A DNA stretch of 64,000 bases, from contig JADGAV010000019.1 of NCBI GenBank assembly GCA_015231825.1, forward strand, positions 1-64,000, in the 5' to 3' direction. The notes beneath the pieces are model-generated. The model had not been told where the DNA came from and made no database searches. It saw only the letters and a program-made list of their open reading frames with translations. Every line of letters starts with the position of its first letter. Position 1 is the first letter of the stretch. Positions 26,994 to 35,879 of the stretch are shown in pieces. Made by a program: the position numbers and the translations under genes. The stretch is from SAR324 cluster bacterium. Its GTDB lineage: Bacteria; SAR324; NAC60-12.

Positions 26994-28049
26994 TTAATAG
27001 TCTACCAAACGATGTTCCATTTTGAACAAGTATAGCAGTAAAGCAGCGCGAATGTACATCCCGTTTCGGAGCTGCCTCCAATACATTGCCCGTGGATCAG
27101 AATCAAGAACCGGATCGATTTCTTTCCGTCGGGGAAGAGGATGTAAAATGATTGCATCCTTTTTCATCAAACCGATATTTTTCGGAGTGAGACAAAATTT
27201 GGAATAATCGATGATAGAAGATTCTCCTGATAGGTCATATTCATCCTGCACCCTTGTCATATAAAGGCTGTCGAGATAAGGGAGAACTTCATCCAATTGA
27301 TCAGTTTTATGGATTTTAACATTGTTCTCCGTCAAATGTTCTTCCAAATCCGGGGCGATCTGCAAGCTTGGAGGTGCCACGATATACATTTCCAAATCAC
27401 TGTAACGGGTCAAAAGATAAATAACAGAACGAACAGCTCTTCCCCTCAGCAAATCTCCTACAAAACCATAAGTTTTTCCTGAAATCCCCCCCCGATCTTG
27501 AAAAGATCGATGCAGAGTATAGACATCCAGTAAAGCTTGAGTGGGGTGCTGATCTTTCCCGCTGCCACCGTTTATAATGGGAACACTTCTCCCTGTCAAA
27601 TCGAGCAGGTAGGCCATATATTCACTGAATCCGGCTTTACTGTCTCGCATGATAATCAAATCAAAATAGCTGCTGATCGTTCTCAGTCCATCCTCCTGCG
27701 TCTCTCCTTTTATCTCTGAAGACAAAGAAGGGTCCCGCACTTCTCCTCCGCTCATCCCCACAATTTGACAGGCACTGAGGAATGACAAAAAAGTTCGGGT
27801 AGACGGTTGCGTAAAATAGAGCATGGCACGTTTGTGTTTCAACAAAGCATGAAGAAATTCCACTCCATTGGGCTTACGGGTAATAAATTTGATCAAATCT
27901 GCCGTATCAAAAAGTTTCTCCATGAATTCTAACGAGAATTGCTGCGATCTCATAATATGATAAAGTCTTTCTTCTTTTTCATAATATGAGAGCCTTTCTT
28001 TGACTGGTTTTTTTAAAAAATTTTCAAATGTTTCAATTTCAAGTCTCAT
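26994..28049 (-). CDS. pyrB: aspartate carbamoyltransferase catalytic subunit
   Basis: Catalyses carbamoyl phosphate plus aspartate to carbamoyl-aspartate in pyrimidine synthesis. The protein has 351 aa from the ATG at 28049; a TTG at 28061 would add 4. It carries about 40 residues more at the N-terminus than the E. coli chain. The carbamoyl-phosphate loop is FTQPSTRTFLSF. The 80s loop region has SSEIKGETQEDGLRT. HPTQALLDVYT, YGFVGDLLRGRAVRS and HPLPRRKEIDP complete the signature. No pyrI or pyrC is adjacent. It is divergent from arsS. Confidence 0.93.
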   Translation of the reverse strand: MRLEIETFENFLKKPVKERLSYYEKEERLYHIMRSQQFSLEFMEKLFDTADLIKFITRKPNGVEFLHALLKHKRAMLYFTQPSTRTFLSFLSACQIVGMSGGEVRDPSLSSEIKGETQEDGLRTISSYFDLIIMRDSKAGFSEYMAYLLDLTGRSVPIINGGSGKDQHPTQALLDVYTLHRSFQDRGGISGKTYGFVGDLLRGRAVRSVIYLLTRYSDLEMYIVAPPSLQIAPDLEEHLTENNVKIHKTDQLDEVLPYLDSLYMTRVQDEYDLSGESSIIDYSKFCLTPKNIGLMKKDAIILHPLPRRKEIDPVLDSDPRAMYWRQLRNGMYIRAALLLYLFKMEHRLVDY

Positions 28050-28384
28050 TTTTTTTCTCAAAAGGGGTCCAAAATTTTAATCTACCCTTACTGCTAAAAT
28101 TGAACGAAATTTAGCATGCAACTTCATAGTAAACAATCTATTCTTAGACTTGAACCCCGGACAAATCAAGTGAGATCATCCCTGTCGAAAATGCAGAGTA
28201 AATTTCTCCATTTGAAATCTTGATAAAAGATCGTCAGGGGCCGGTGGTTTCAAATTAGGAATGCTCTGACAAATGTAAGATTTTTGAACAGCAATCGACT
28301 TGTGAGAGGTATTGAAATAGACAAACCCAACGATTTAAAGATAGCCTCCTTCTTCCCTTTTGAAAAGATACAAAAAACTGCCCT
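28050..28384 (+). other. intergenic region, divergent pyrB / arsS
   Basis: About 335 bases between the divergent starts of pyrB and arsS. The sequence is AT-rich without a convincing small ORF, hairpin terminator or riboswitch. It must hold promoters for both genes, but I cannot pick a clear -35/-10 pair for either. Confidence 0.5.
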
Positions 28385-29377
28385 ATGGACTCAAGTTCTT
28401 TAAATTTAGAAATCTTGAAAAAGTACAATTTTGCCAACCATTTACGACGTGAGGGAATCACTCTCAAACGAAAACCTCTAACAACCCTCCAGATTAACCT
28501 GGGGAAAAAATGCAATCAAGCCTGTCACCATTGCCACGTTGATGCGGGCCCAAAACGAACCGAACAAATGGATCAAAAAACTGCAGAACGGGTGATTGCC
28601 ATTTTAAAAAACTCTCCTTCTGTTGGAGTGATCGACATTACAGGCGGCGCTCCCGAACTGAACCCAAATTTTCAATTTTTGGTAACAGAAGCGAAAATGC
28701 TGGAGCGACATGTGATGGATCGCTGCAACCTGACTATTTTGTTGGAAAAAGGTCAAGAAAACCTCGCTGAATTCCTGGCTGAGAATGAAGTAGAAATTGT
28801 CGCGTCTTTGCCCTGTTATTCTTCAGAGAATGTTGATGCCCAAAGAGGTCGAGGTGTTTTTGAAAGGAGTATCAAAGGCTTGCAGGAATTGAATCAATTG
28901 GGATATGGAAAGCCAGAGAGCGGATTAGTGATCAATCTTGTCTACAACCCCATAGGAGGAACACTTCCACCTCCTCAGGCATCCCTTGAAACAGAATATA
29001 AAAACCGATTGAAAGCCCAATTTGGGATTGAATTCAACAACCTGTTTACCATAACAAACATGCCCATCAGCCGTTTTGCCAGTCAATTGTACAGAAACGA
29101 CCAGTTGGACAACTATATGAATCTGTTAGTCGACGCATTCAATCCATCTACAGTGGACGATTTGATGTGCAGAAGCCTAATTTCTGTTGGCTGGCAAGGA
29201 AATTTTTATGACTGCGATTTCAATCAGATGTTGGAAATGGAAGTTCCGGGAATGCAAAAAACCTTGTGGAGTGTCAACTCCATTCAGCATTTTCAGGACA
29301 ATGCGATCGCAATAGGATCACATTGTTTCGGCTGTGCTGCGGGAAGTGGGAGCAGTTGCGGAGGAACCCTTTCGTAG
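28385..29377 (+). CDS. arsS: arsenosugar biosynthesis radical SAM protein ArsS-like
   Basis: Radical SAM enzyme, 330 aa. In characterised systems ArsS joins dimethylarsenite to a 5'-deoxyadenosyl radical to form the first arsenosugar precursor. The [4Fe-4S]/SAM motif is C43-x3-C47-x2-C50 in GKKCNQACHHCHVDAGP. DITGGAPELNP is the GGE-like SAM contact. VYNPIGGTLPPPQ and the C-terminal Cys cluster (MCRSLISVGWQGNFYDCDF, then HCFGCAAGSGSSCGG) mark the DUF3641 half. Some homologues use selenocysteine in this C-terminal cluster; this copy uses Cys throughout. It ends in TAG. A TVP38 membrane gene follows 67 bases later. No arsM is visible. Confidence 0.87.
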   Translation: MDSSSLNLEILKKYNFANHLRREGITLKRKPLTTLQINLGKKCNQACHHCHVDAGPKRTEQMDQKTAERVIAILKNSPSVGVIDITGGAPELNPNFQFLVTEAKMLERHVMDRCNLTILLEKGQENLAEFLAENEVEIVASLPCYSSENVDAQRGRGVFERSIKGLQELNQLGYGKPESGLVINLVYNPIGGTLPPPQASLETEYKNRLKAQFGIEFNNLFTITNMPISRFASQLYRNDQLDNYMNLLVDAFNPSTVDDLMCRSLISVGWQGNFYDCDFNQMLEMEVPGMQKTLWSVNSIQHFQDNAIAIGSHCFGCAAGSGSSCGGTLS

Positions 29378-29444
29378 CAGCTTTTTCATGAAACACATTT
29401 TGGCATCATTTGTTGTTTCTCATCGTTTCCCATTTTAGAATTTC

Positions 29445-30155
29445 ATGGAATTTCTCAAGCAGAACCTCTTAAAAACTTCTATTGCCCTCGCAATTTTGCT
29501 GGGGATCCTTCTTTTTTTCCTTTTTGATCTTCAGCAATATCTAACTCTTGAATATTTGCGGCATTCCAAGGAAGGGTTGATTGCATACAATACCGACCAC
29601 CCCTTATTAACGATGGGAAGCTATTTGCTCCTCTATTTTTTCATTGCAGCACTCTCGCTGCCAGGAGCAGCAATTCTAACAATTGCCGGGGGAACCATTT
29701 TCGGCCTGGTCAAAGGCACCATTCTCGTTTCGGTTGCCAGCACATTGGGGGCAACAACGGCCATGCTGGTCGCACGTACCCTCTTAAAAAATTATGTCCA
29801 GCAAAAATTTAAAGAGCAAATTCCTGCCATCAACAAAAAAATAGAAGAAGAAGGTGCGTTTTATTTATTCACACTGAGATTGGTTCCGGCATTTCCATTT
29901 TTTGTAATCAACCTGGCAATGGGAATCACTCCAATCAAAACCTTCACCTTTGCCTGGGTCAGTCAACTTGGTATGTTGGCAGGAACAATCGTCTATGTGA
30001 ACGCCGGTTCAGAATTGGGTAAAATTAAGACTTTAGGAGATATCGCCTCTCCGGGTCTCCTGATTTCATTTGCACTGCTCGGAGTTTTTCCGCTCATGAT
30101 TAAAAAATTATTGGATTTTTTCTTGAAGAAGCGAAATTCCAGGCCTTCTTCCTAA
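29445..30155 (+). CDS. TVP38/TMEM64 (DedA/SNARE-associated) membrane protein
   Basis: Integral inner-membrane protein, 236 aa, with about five or six hydrophobic segments. The family core is clear: FIAALSLPGAAILTIAGGTIFG, ASTLGATTAMLVARTLLK, LRLVPAFPFFVINLAMG and ASPGLLISFALLG. These match the SNARE_assoc domain, with the G-x-x-x-A-R and F-R-x-x-P/L-R-L-V-P-type signatures. The function of bacterial TVP38 proteins is poorly defined; lipid scrambling or transport is proposed for relatives. It follows arsS on the same strand and is probably co-transcribed. Its stop overlaps that of convergent cheZ by 3 bases. Confidence 0.85.
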   Translation: MEFLKQNLLKTSIALAILLGILLFFLFDLQQYLTLEYLRHSKEGLIAYNTDHPLLTMGSYLLLYFFIAALSLPGAAILTIAGGTIFGLVKGTILVSVASTLGATTAMLVARTLLKNYVQQKFKEQIPAINKKIEEEGAFYLFTLRLVPAFPFFVINLAMGITPIKTFTFAWVSQLGMLAGTIVYVNAGSELGKIKTLGDIASPGLLISFALLGVFPLMIKKLLDFFLKKRNSRPSS

Positions 30156-31372
30156 AATCCCATATCAGCCAATAACGAATCAACATCGCTTTGAGTACTT
30201 TTTTTAGTTTCCGATTCGTCAGGGCCGTGAAGATGAACCTCCTCACCTTCGATCCCTTTATCAATCCGAGTCATCGTCTCGTTGTTTGAGTCAGTTTTAT
30301 CCTTCGATTTCACGGATTTGGTCTCTTTGCCAAATTTCTGAATCAATTCCAACAGACGAAGTTCGAGCTTTTCTATAAAATCAACAATTTTTTTCAGAGT
30401 TTGCCCGGTGAGGTCCTGAAACCCCTGGTTGGTCATGATGGTAAGATATAAATTTTCATTTTCATGAAAGGTATTGATCAAAGCTTCTTTTTTGCTGACT
30501 AGTTCGTTGTGGATCAAATCTTTCATTTTCTGTACTTCAGTTCCTAGTTCCTGATGCTTTTCCCCCAAATTTGTCAGCATTTGATCCAATTGATTAAATG
30601 TCGCCCCCAGGTCTTCCAGCAATTCCACATTGTGTTCACTCTGTTGAATCAGAGATTCCAAAAATTCCAAATTGTCATTGGCAGCCTCTTCCAATTTGTC
30701 GATCACAGAATTGATCTTTTGCACCGCATCCGGCATTTCATCAGTGGCAAGCTGAAGTTTCTCGGTATCCAAATCCTCCGAAAAATCTTGAAGTGACTCA
30801 AAAATTTCTCGAGTGACTTTTCCTACTTCCGCTACGAGCAATTGGCTCTCTTTAGTCGATGACAAAAGATTGATCTGCGTAAGCTGCAGTTTCATATCAT
30901 CGCCATCCTGACGGATAATGGACTTGAAGAGTGAGCCTATAGAGCGCAGAAGAGGAGTAAATTTCTCCTCACTTTCCGGCGGAAGGTGGCGAGAGAGATA
31001 CATCACCTGTTCGACAATTCCCTGCAAAACAGATTCAATATGCTGCACAGAAGCAGAAAGATCCGTGATTTCTTTATAGTCCTGGGGGTGCGTCTCAACC
31101 GGCACTCGAAAAATCAATTCTTTAGGATTGATCCGCTCCAAAGCAAAGGCCAGAACGGAGCCTGTCATCTCCAGGGTCTGCAATTTGACATTTGTTTCCA
31201 CCAATTTCTGATGTTGCTCTCGAAGATACTCAACTACCTGCTCATCGTTTGAAAAAATGTCTAAAGGAAAATTTTCCAAAAAATGCCAATAATGCGTCAA
31301 CCACTGTTTCAGTTTCGCATAATCAGACAACAACTGTTCTTTTTGAACAGTAACTTGACGGGTTTGGGGCAT
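30152..31372 (-). CDS. cheZ: CheZ-family CheY-phosphate phosphatase, long form
   Basis: A 406-aa cytosolic, helical protein. Residues about 180-345 align by eye with the E. coli CheZ four-helix core: EVGKVTREIFESLQDF, DEMPDAVQKINSVIDKLEEA, then QGFQDLTGQTLKKIVDFIEK. The catalytic Asp and Gln correspond to D320 and Q324. A charged, disordered linker follows, and the protein ends DVDSLLADMGF, the CheY-binding tail. An extra ~175-residue N-terminal helical region is absent from E. coli CheZ. The start has a strong GAGGAGG site. No other chemotaxis or flagellar gene is in the window. The substrate is inferred to be a CheY-like regulator. Confidence 0.85.
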   Translation of the reverse strand: MPQTRQVTVQKEQLLSDYAKLKQWLTHYWHFLENFPLDIFSNDEQVVEYLREQHQKLVETNVKLQTLEMTGSVLAFALERINPKELIFRVPVETHPQDYKEITDLSASVQHIESVLQGIVEQVMYLSRHLPPESEEKFTPLLRSIGSLFKSIIRQDGDDMKLQLTQINLLSSTKESQLLVAEVGKVTREIFESLQDFSEDLDTEKLQLATDEMPDAVQKINSVIDKLEEAANDNLEFLESLIQQSEHNVELLEDLGATFNQLDQMLTNLGEKHQELGTEVQKMKDLIHNELVSKKEALINTFHENENLYLTIMTNQGFQDLTGQTLKKIVDFIEKLELRLLELIQKFGKETKSVKSKDKTDSNNETMTRIDKGIEGEEVHLHGPDESETKKSTQSDVDSLLADMGF

Positions 31373-31584
31373 AAATCCTCCTCATTAGTATTTCAGGGCA
31401 GTCTCGTCTGGAAAGAGCGATTCGGATCATTTTCGGACAAGCAAATTACTGAAAACCGGAAATAAAACTATGCAAATATATTTTCTTTGGGGAATTGTTC
31501 CTTCATTCCTATAATTGACCTCTAAGAAAAATAATACAAGCAAAATTCATAGGACTCCTGAATAGAAAAGAGTTTTATCCAATC

Positions 31585-31614
31585 TTGCAACTTTATTCTC
31601 CTTTGCCTTACTAT
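31585..31614 (+). promoter_or_regulatory. possible sigma-70 promoter for hisA-hisF
   Basis: TTGCAA at 31585-31590 and TACTAT at 31609-31614 are separated by 18 bases, about 50 bases before the hisA ATG. The -35 matches 4 of 6 consensus positions and the -10 matches 4 of 6. A GAGGAG ribosome binding site precedes hisA. This is a pattern call only. Confidence 0.3.
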
Positions 31615-31663
31615 ATCGGTTTTTAACAGACCGAATTCAGAGGTCCTGATACGAGGAGACAAA

Positions 31664-32383
31664 ATGGTAGTTGTGCCAGCCATTGATTTAAAAAACGGAA
31701 AATGTGTTCGATTGCTGCAAGGGCAAGCTGATCAAGAGACGGTTTATTCAAGCGATCCTGCAGAGATGGCAAAAATTTTTGAAGACGCCGGGGCAAAAAG
31801 ATTACACCTCGTCGATCTTGATGGCGCTTTTAAAGGAAAAACAGCAAATCTGCAAAGTATTCGGGCTATCATTGATTCCATAACGATTCCCGTAGAATTG
31901 GGTGGGGGAATTCGAAATGGGGATGACATTAAACGAATGCTTGATTTAGAAATTGACTCTGTCATTGTGGGAACAATGGCCGTCAAACACCCAAATATTC
32001 TTGAATCCGTACTTAAGGAATATCCTGGAGAAAAAATTATTTTAGGAGTCGATTCACGCAACAGAAAAGTTGCAGTTGCCGGATGGGAGGAACAAACTGA
32101 GATTGATGATATTGCCTTTGGAAAACGCTGGAAGGACCATGGGATTCAACGGATAATTTTTACAGACATTGCTCGAGACGGAATGCTCAATGGTCCTAAT
32201 ATTGAAGCCCTGCGTCAATTTGCTCGGGGAACCCAATTGAAAATAACTGCCTCTGGAGGAATCTCTTCCAAGGAAGATATTGAAAACCTGCAGTCTTTAG
32301 AAGCGGATGGGGTTGACCATGTGATTGTCGGAAAAGCAATCTATGACAAAAAAATTAAATTGAATGAGCTTTTCTCATGCTAG
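31664..32383 (+). CDS. hisA: ProFAR isomerase (HisA)
   Basis: TIM-barrel enzyme of histidine synthesis that isomerises ProFAR to PRFAR. The 239-aa protein shows [17 protein letters not shown] with catalytic Asp8, [40 protein letters not shown] and [15 protein letters not shown], all diagnostic for HisA over HisF. The second phosphate site is [12 protein letters not shown]. It has a GAGGAG ribosome binding site. hisF overlaps its last 7 bases, indicating coupled translation. Other his genes are not in the window. Confidence 0.96.
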   Translation: MVVVPAIDLKNGKCVRLLQGQADQETVYSSDPAEMAKIFEDAGAKRLHLVDLDGAFKGKTANLQSIRAIIDSITIPVELGGGIRNGDDIKRMLDLEIDSVIVGTMAVKHPNILESVLKEYPGEKIILGVDSRNRKVAVAGWEEQTEIDDIAFGKRWKDHGIQRIIFTDIARDGMLNGPNIEALRQFARGTQLKITASGGISSKEDIENLQSLEADGVDHVIVGKAIYDKKIKLNELFSC

Positions 32384-33138
32384 CAAAAAGAATTATTCCC
32401 TGTCTGGACATCAAAAACGGAAGGGTCGTTAAAGGAACCAGTTTTGTCTCATTACGGGATGCTGGCGATCCTCTGGAATTGGCCAAGTTATACAACGAGC
32501 AGTCAGCTGATGAACTTGTTTTTCTGGACATTGCCGCTACACAGGAAAATCGGGGAACAACAATTGAACTAGCTTCCCGCTTAGCCAGAGAACTCTTTAT
32601 TCCTTTCACCATCGGCGGTGGAATATCAAGCGTCGAACAAATCCGCGCCCTGGTGACCGCTGGAGCCGACAAAGTTTCAATCAATTCTTCCGCGATTCAC
32701 TCGCCAAACCTGATCACAGAAGGCGCCAACCGCTTCGGATCTCAATGCATCGTTGTCGCCATGGACGTCAAAAGGAGTGGATCCCACTGGAAAGTGTTCA
32801 CTCACGGAGGAACTCGTGAAACAGACTTGGATGCATTTCAGTGGGCTTTGGAGGTAGAAAAAAGAGGAGCGGGAGAAATCCTATTAACCAGCATGGATGC
32901 TGACGGCCAAAAAACCGGCTACGATTTAATCATTACTTCTCAAATCAGCAAGGCTCTTAATATTCCCGTAATTGCTTCAGGAGGCGGTGGCGAACTCGTG
33001 CATTTTAAGGATGCATTGGAAGAAGGAGCAGCAGACGCGGTTCTGGCTGCATCTGTTTTTCACTATGGGAAATATACGATTTCAGAGGTGAAAGAATATC
33101 TCCACCTGCACCAAATTCCAGTAAGATTAACCCGTTAA
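32377..33138 (+). CDS. hisF: imidazole glycerol phosphate synthase cyclase subunit
   Basis: Works with HisH to convert PRFAR and glutamine-derived ammonia to imidazole glycerol phosphate and AICAR. The 253-aa barrel has [15 protein letters not shown] with Asp11, [47 protein letters not shown] with the second catalytic Asp, and [11 protein letters not shown]. The product lacks the glutaminase domain, so a separate hisH elsewhere is expected. It overlaps hisA. Confidence 0.97.
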   Translation: MLAKRIIPCLDIKNGRVVKGTSFVSLRDAGDPLELAKLYNEQSADELVFLDIAATQENRGTTIELASRLARELFIPFTIGGGISSVEQIRALVTAGADKVSINSSAIHSPNLITEGANRFGSQCIVVAMDVKRSGSHWKVFTHGGTRETDLDAFQWALEVEKRGAGEILLTSMDADGQKTGYDLIITSQISKALNIPVIASGGGGELVHFKDALEEGAADAVLAASVFHYGKYTISEVKEYLHLHQIPVRLTR

Positions 33139-33213
33139 TCCGGTTTCAATTTTCATCTTGGTCTATGACGGGCAAAGATCTTCTCTTCAGCAAACCATAG
33201 ATCAATAAGAAAA

Positions 33214-33543
33214 CTACAGATTGAATCCAGGAATTTTCATTCCTCCTAACCCTCCCAACTGTTTCCCCAGTTCATCCTGCACCACTTTCTGGCTCAGACG
33301 AATCCCCTCATTGACCGCGGACAGCACTAAATCTTCCAAGGTTTCAATGTCTTTTGGATCAACCACTTCAGGATCAATATGAATGGAAATGGCTTCTTGT
33401 TTACCATTGAAGGTCATCTTGATCATCTCACCTCCCACCGACACGTCAATCCTCTTTTTTGCCAATTCTTCTTGCTTGGCCTGCATGTTTTGCGAGACTT
33501 CCTGAGCTTTTTTCAGAAGATCGTCCATAGAACCGTCGAACAT
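33214..33543 (-). CDS. YbaB/EbfC family nucleoid-associated protein
   Basis: Small DNA-binding protein, 109 aa from the ATG at 33543 (MFDGSMDDLLKKAQ). The AGGAG ribosome binding site lies just upstream, inside an upstream in-frame TTG extension, so the ATG is the true start. A helical N-terminal region (EVSQNMQAKQEELAKKR) is followed by VSVGGEMIKMTFNGKQEAIS and the IDPEVVDPKDIETLEDLV pattern, all typical. It follows dnaX by about 20 bases, the usual dnaX-ybaB order. Confidence 0.93.
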   Translation of the reverse strand: MFDGSMDDLLKKAQEVSQNMQAKQEELAKKRIDVSVGGEMIKMTFNGKQEAISIHIDPEVVDPKDIETLEDLVLSAVNEGIRLSQKVVQDELGKQLGGLGGMKIPGFNL

Positions 33544-33563
33544 ACTTCTCCTTTTCAATAATT

Positions 33564-35456
33564 TTAAATTTTTGGTTCCTGGATTTGAATATCTATAATT
33601 TTGCTGCCAGGAAATGTTTTCAGAATTTTTTGAGTTTGTTCATCCTGCTCCGCGATTTGACGCCGTCTTTCTCTTTCATCATTCAAAAGACGCTGCTGAT
33701 TCTCTGTCATCGTCACCATCTCGCTCGCAGGAGCATCTTCTTGTATGACAATCCGAACTGACTTCCCGTAAAAATTTCGGGCAATTTCATTCAGGGAATT
33801 GGCCTGTTCCCCTGAAAGCATTTTTGCAAATTGAGATTCCTTAAAAGCAATTTGCACTCGATCTTCATTTCTTTCCAATAGCACAGCATTTTTTAAAACG
33901 CTACCGATTCTAGGAGAAATCTGCTGGACATGCTCCACAAAAGTTTCCCATTCTTGAAAAGACGGTGAAGAGGGGATTGGAGAATTGATTCCAGAAGCAG
34001 GTGATTGTTCTTCACCGGCAGGTTTTTGATTCCGAACAATTGTAAGGGATGCATCCGGCTCTATCAGAGAATTTGCATCAGAAGCTTTATAGGAAGGTCC
34101 CTGTTCCTGGTTTGAACCCGGTTCCTTTGAATTACTTTCTTTTCTTTTTTCGTTATGAGGCAATGATTTTTCTTGCTCTCTCGTCGGTGAATGAGGCGAC
34201 TGTCGATTGGAAGTAAATGGCTCACTATTGGACTCTCCAGAATTCTGAAATCCCGGCGACGATTTTTTGATCTTCAAAGCTGTGCCGCTTGTTCCGTCGT
34301 CTTCTTTAATTGTTTGGATCTGCTCCAGCAATTCGGTAATTCCTACCAATGGCTGAACCGACGTCAACTGCAGCAAAGCCATCTCAAAGCAAATTTGAGC
34401 ATGATTGCTTCGTTTGATCCGTTCTTCCAATTCAAGCAAAATATGGAACATTTGCTGAAGCTCATCAATGCTGATTTGAGAAATCAACTGTCGATACTGT
34501 TCTATATCCTCCTGACCAATTTCCTGAAAAAGGGTGGGAGGGATAGCCCCGGTACTTTGAATCAAGGTATGCACTAATGAAAGGTTTTTCACTGTTTGCA
34601 AAAGCTCTGAAAGAATATCTTGATAATCATGCCCGTGCTGCTGCATTTCAAAAAATTGATTCATCGCTTCCGTGGAGTTTTTTTCAACCAGGGCATTCAA
34701 CAACCCGAAGCGTATTTGAGAATCTACAATCCCGAGAATCTGCCTAATCTCTTCATCACTTGCTGATTTTCCCGTGAAACTGACAATTTGATCGATCGTT
34801 GTCAATGCATCCCTCATCCCTCCTATTGCATGCCGCGCCACCATTTCCAGCGCCTTCCTGGAAAGTTGGATATTTTCGTTGCGGGTTACTTTTTCCAGGT
34901 AATCAACAATTTTTACGAGGGGGATCCGAACAAAATCGTAACGCTGGCAGCGGGAAATAATCGTTTGTGGGATCTTGTGGGGATCGGTTGTCGCGAGAAT
35001 AAATTTGACATGAGCCGGAGGCTCCTCCAAAGTTTTCAGGAGCGCATTAAATGACTCCAGCGTCAACATATGGGCTTCGTCAATTACGTAGACTTTGTAT
35101 CGGCAATTGGCCGGGACGTATTTAATATTTTCTCTGAGTTCACGAATATTATCAATCCCACGATTAGAAGCTGCATCAATCTCAAAAACATCGGGAGAGG
35201 CGTTATTGGTGATATCAATGCAATTCTGGCAGGCTTCACACGGATCAGCTCCGCGGGGATCAAGACAGTTGACTGCTTTGGTGAGTATTCTCGCCGCACT
35301 GGTTTTTCCAACTCCACGCGATCCCGTGAACAAAAACGCATGACTGACACGATCTGTAAGAATGGCATTTTTAAGAATCTGAGCAATGGTTTCTTGCCCA
35401 ACCAGGTCATCAAACTGGGTTGGTCTTAGCCTGCGTGCCAAAACAACATATGACAT
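33564..35456 (-). CDS. dnaX: DNA polymerase III subunits gamma/tau
   Basis: Clamp-loader ATPase of the replicative polymerase, 630 aa. The AAA+ core has RPTQFDDLVGQETIAQILKN, Walker A GSRGVGKTSAARIL, the four-Cys zinc module (CLDPRGADPCEACQNC), Walker B VYVIDEAHMLT, and KFILATTDPHKIPQTIISRC. Domain III ends near residue 390. A Ser/Pro/Asn/Glu-rich linker about 395-500 then leads to the tau C-terminal domain (EWETFVEHVQQISPRIGSVL). Six A's encode K397-K398 at the domain III/linker border, and a -1 shift there would reach a TAG 13 codons on. It is preceded by 4.5S RNA and tRNA-Ser on the same strand. Confidence 0.95.
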   Translation of the reverse strand: MSYVVLARRLRPTQFDDLVGQETIAQILKNAILTDRVSHAFLFTGSRGVGKTSAARILTKAVNCLDPRGADPCEACQNCIDITNNASPDVFEIDAASNRGIDNIRELRENIKYVPANCRYKVYVIDEAHMLTLESFNALLKTLEEPPAHVKFILATTDPHKIPQTIISRCQRYDFVRIPLVKIVDYLEKVTRNENIQLSRKALEMVARHAIGGMRDALTTIDQIVSFTGKSASDEEIRQILGIVDSQIRFGLLNALVEKNSTEAMNQFFEMQQHGHDYQDILSELLQTVKNLSLVHTLIQSTGAIPPTLFQEIGQEDIEQYRQLISQISIDELQQMFHILLELEERIKRSNHAQICFEMALLQLTSVQPLVGITELLEQIQTIKEDDGTSGTALKIKKSSPGFQNSGESNSEPFTSNRQSPHSPTREQEKSLPHNEKRKESNSKEPGSNQEQGPSYKASDANSLIEPDASLTIVRNQKPAGEEQSPASGINSPIPSSPSFQEWETFVEHVQQISPRIGSVLKNAVLLERNEDRVQIAFKESQFAKMLSGEQANSLNEIARNFYGKSVRIVIQEDAPASEMVTMTENQQRLLNDERERRRQIAEQDEQTQKILKTFPGSKIIDIQIQEPKI

Positions 35457-35478
35457 TTTAGACCGTTGTCAGGAGGGA

Positions 35479-35576
35479 GGCGGCTGGGTTTCACGGCACA
35501 TCTCCAGAATCTTAGTGCTGCTTCCGCTAGGATCTGACACGGTTCGAGACCTTCAATTGCGCAAAACCCAACCATA
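35479..35576 (-). ncRNA. ffs: signal recognition particle 4.5S RNA (small bacterial type)
   Basis: Read on the minus strand, the ends GGTTGGGTTT (35573-35564) and AAACCCAGCC (35491-35482) pair over 10 bp. Between them lie the conserved apical elements: GTGTCAGATC, the GGAAGCAGCACTAAG loop with its GGAA-type tip, and the closing GATGTGCCG strand. The apical part pairs CGGCACA-like with CGTGTC-like sequence, giving the long hairpin of SRP RNA domain IV. The exact ends are approximate. The location between tRNA-Ser and dnaX matches the gene order in many proteobacteria. Confidence 0.88.
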
Positions 35577-35609
35577 TGCAGTGGACAGTTGGACAAAAAA
35601 TTCAGATTT

Positions 35610-35697
35610 TGGCGGAAAGGGTGGGATTCGAACCCACGGTACGTTGCCGTACACACGATTTCCAGTCGTGCACCTTCGGCCTCTCGGTCACCTTTCC
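35610..35697 (-). tRNA. tRNA-Ser(GGA)
   Basis: On the minus strand the acceptor GGAAAGG pairs with CCTTTCC, followed by G and an encoded CCA. The anticodon stem-loop is CACGA-CTGGAAA-TCGTG with anticodon GGA, reading UCC and UCU serine codons. A long variable arm (GTACGGCAACGTACC region) marks a type II tRNA, as expected for serine. The T loop is GTGGGTTCGAATCCCAC. The total is 88 nt including CCA. Confidence 0.97.
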
Positions 35698-35879
35698 AAA
35701 GTGAACCAACAAGTGTATTACAAGAGCTCCATCATTACAAGTTTTTTACTTCATCATTCTGTGCTGAGGGGTCTTCAAAAAAAAGAGTGTGCACTCTTGT
35801 TTTCTTTCGTATTTACTTTATACTCTAAGGTATCTTCAACAGCTCGATACAACGTCAAATTTTTTTTATTAGGATAATT

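Noticed and set aside
35386..35877. 163-codon plus-strand frame covering 4.5S RNA and tRNA-Ser
   Set aside because: It runs through two RNA genes on the other strand, so it is not a plausible protein gene.
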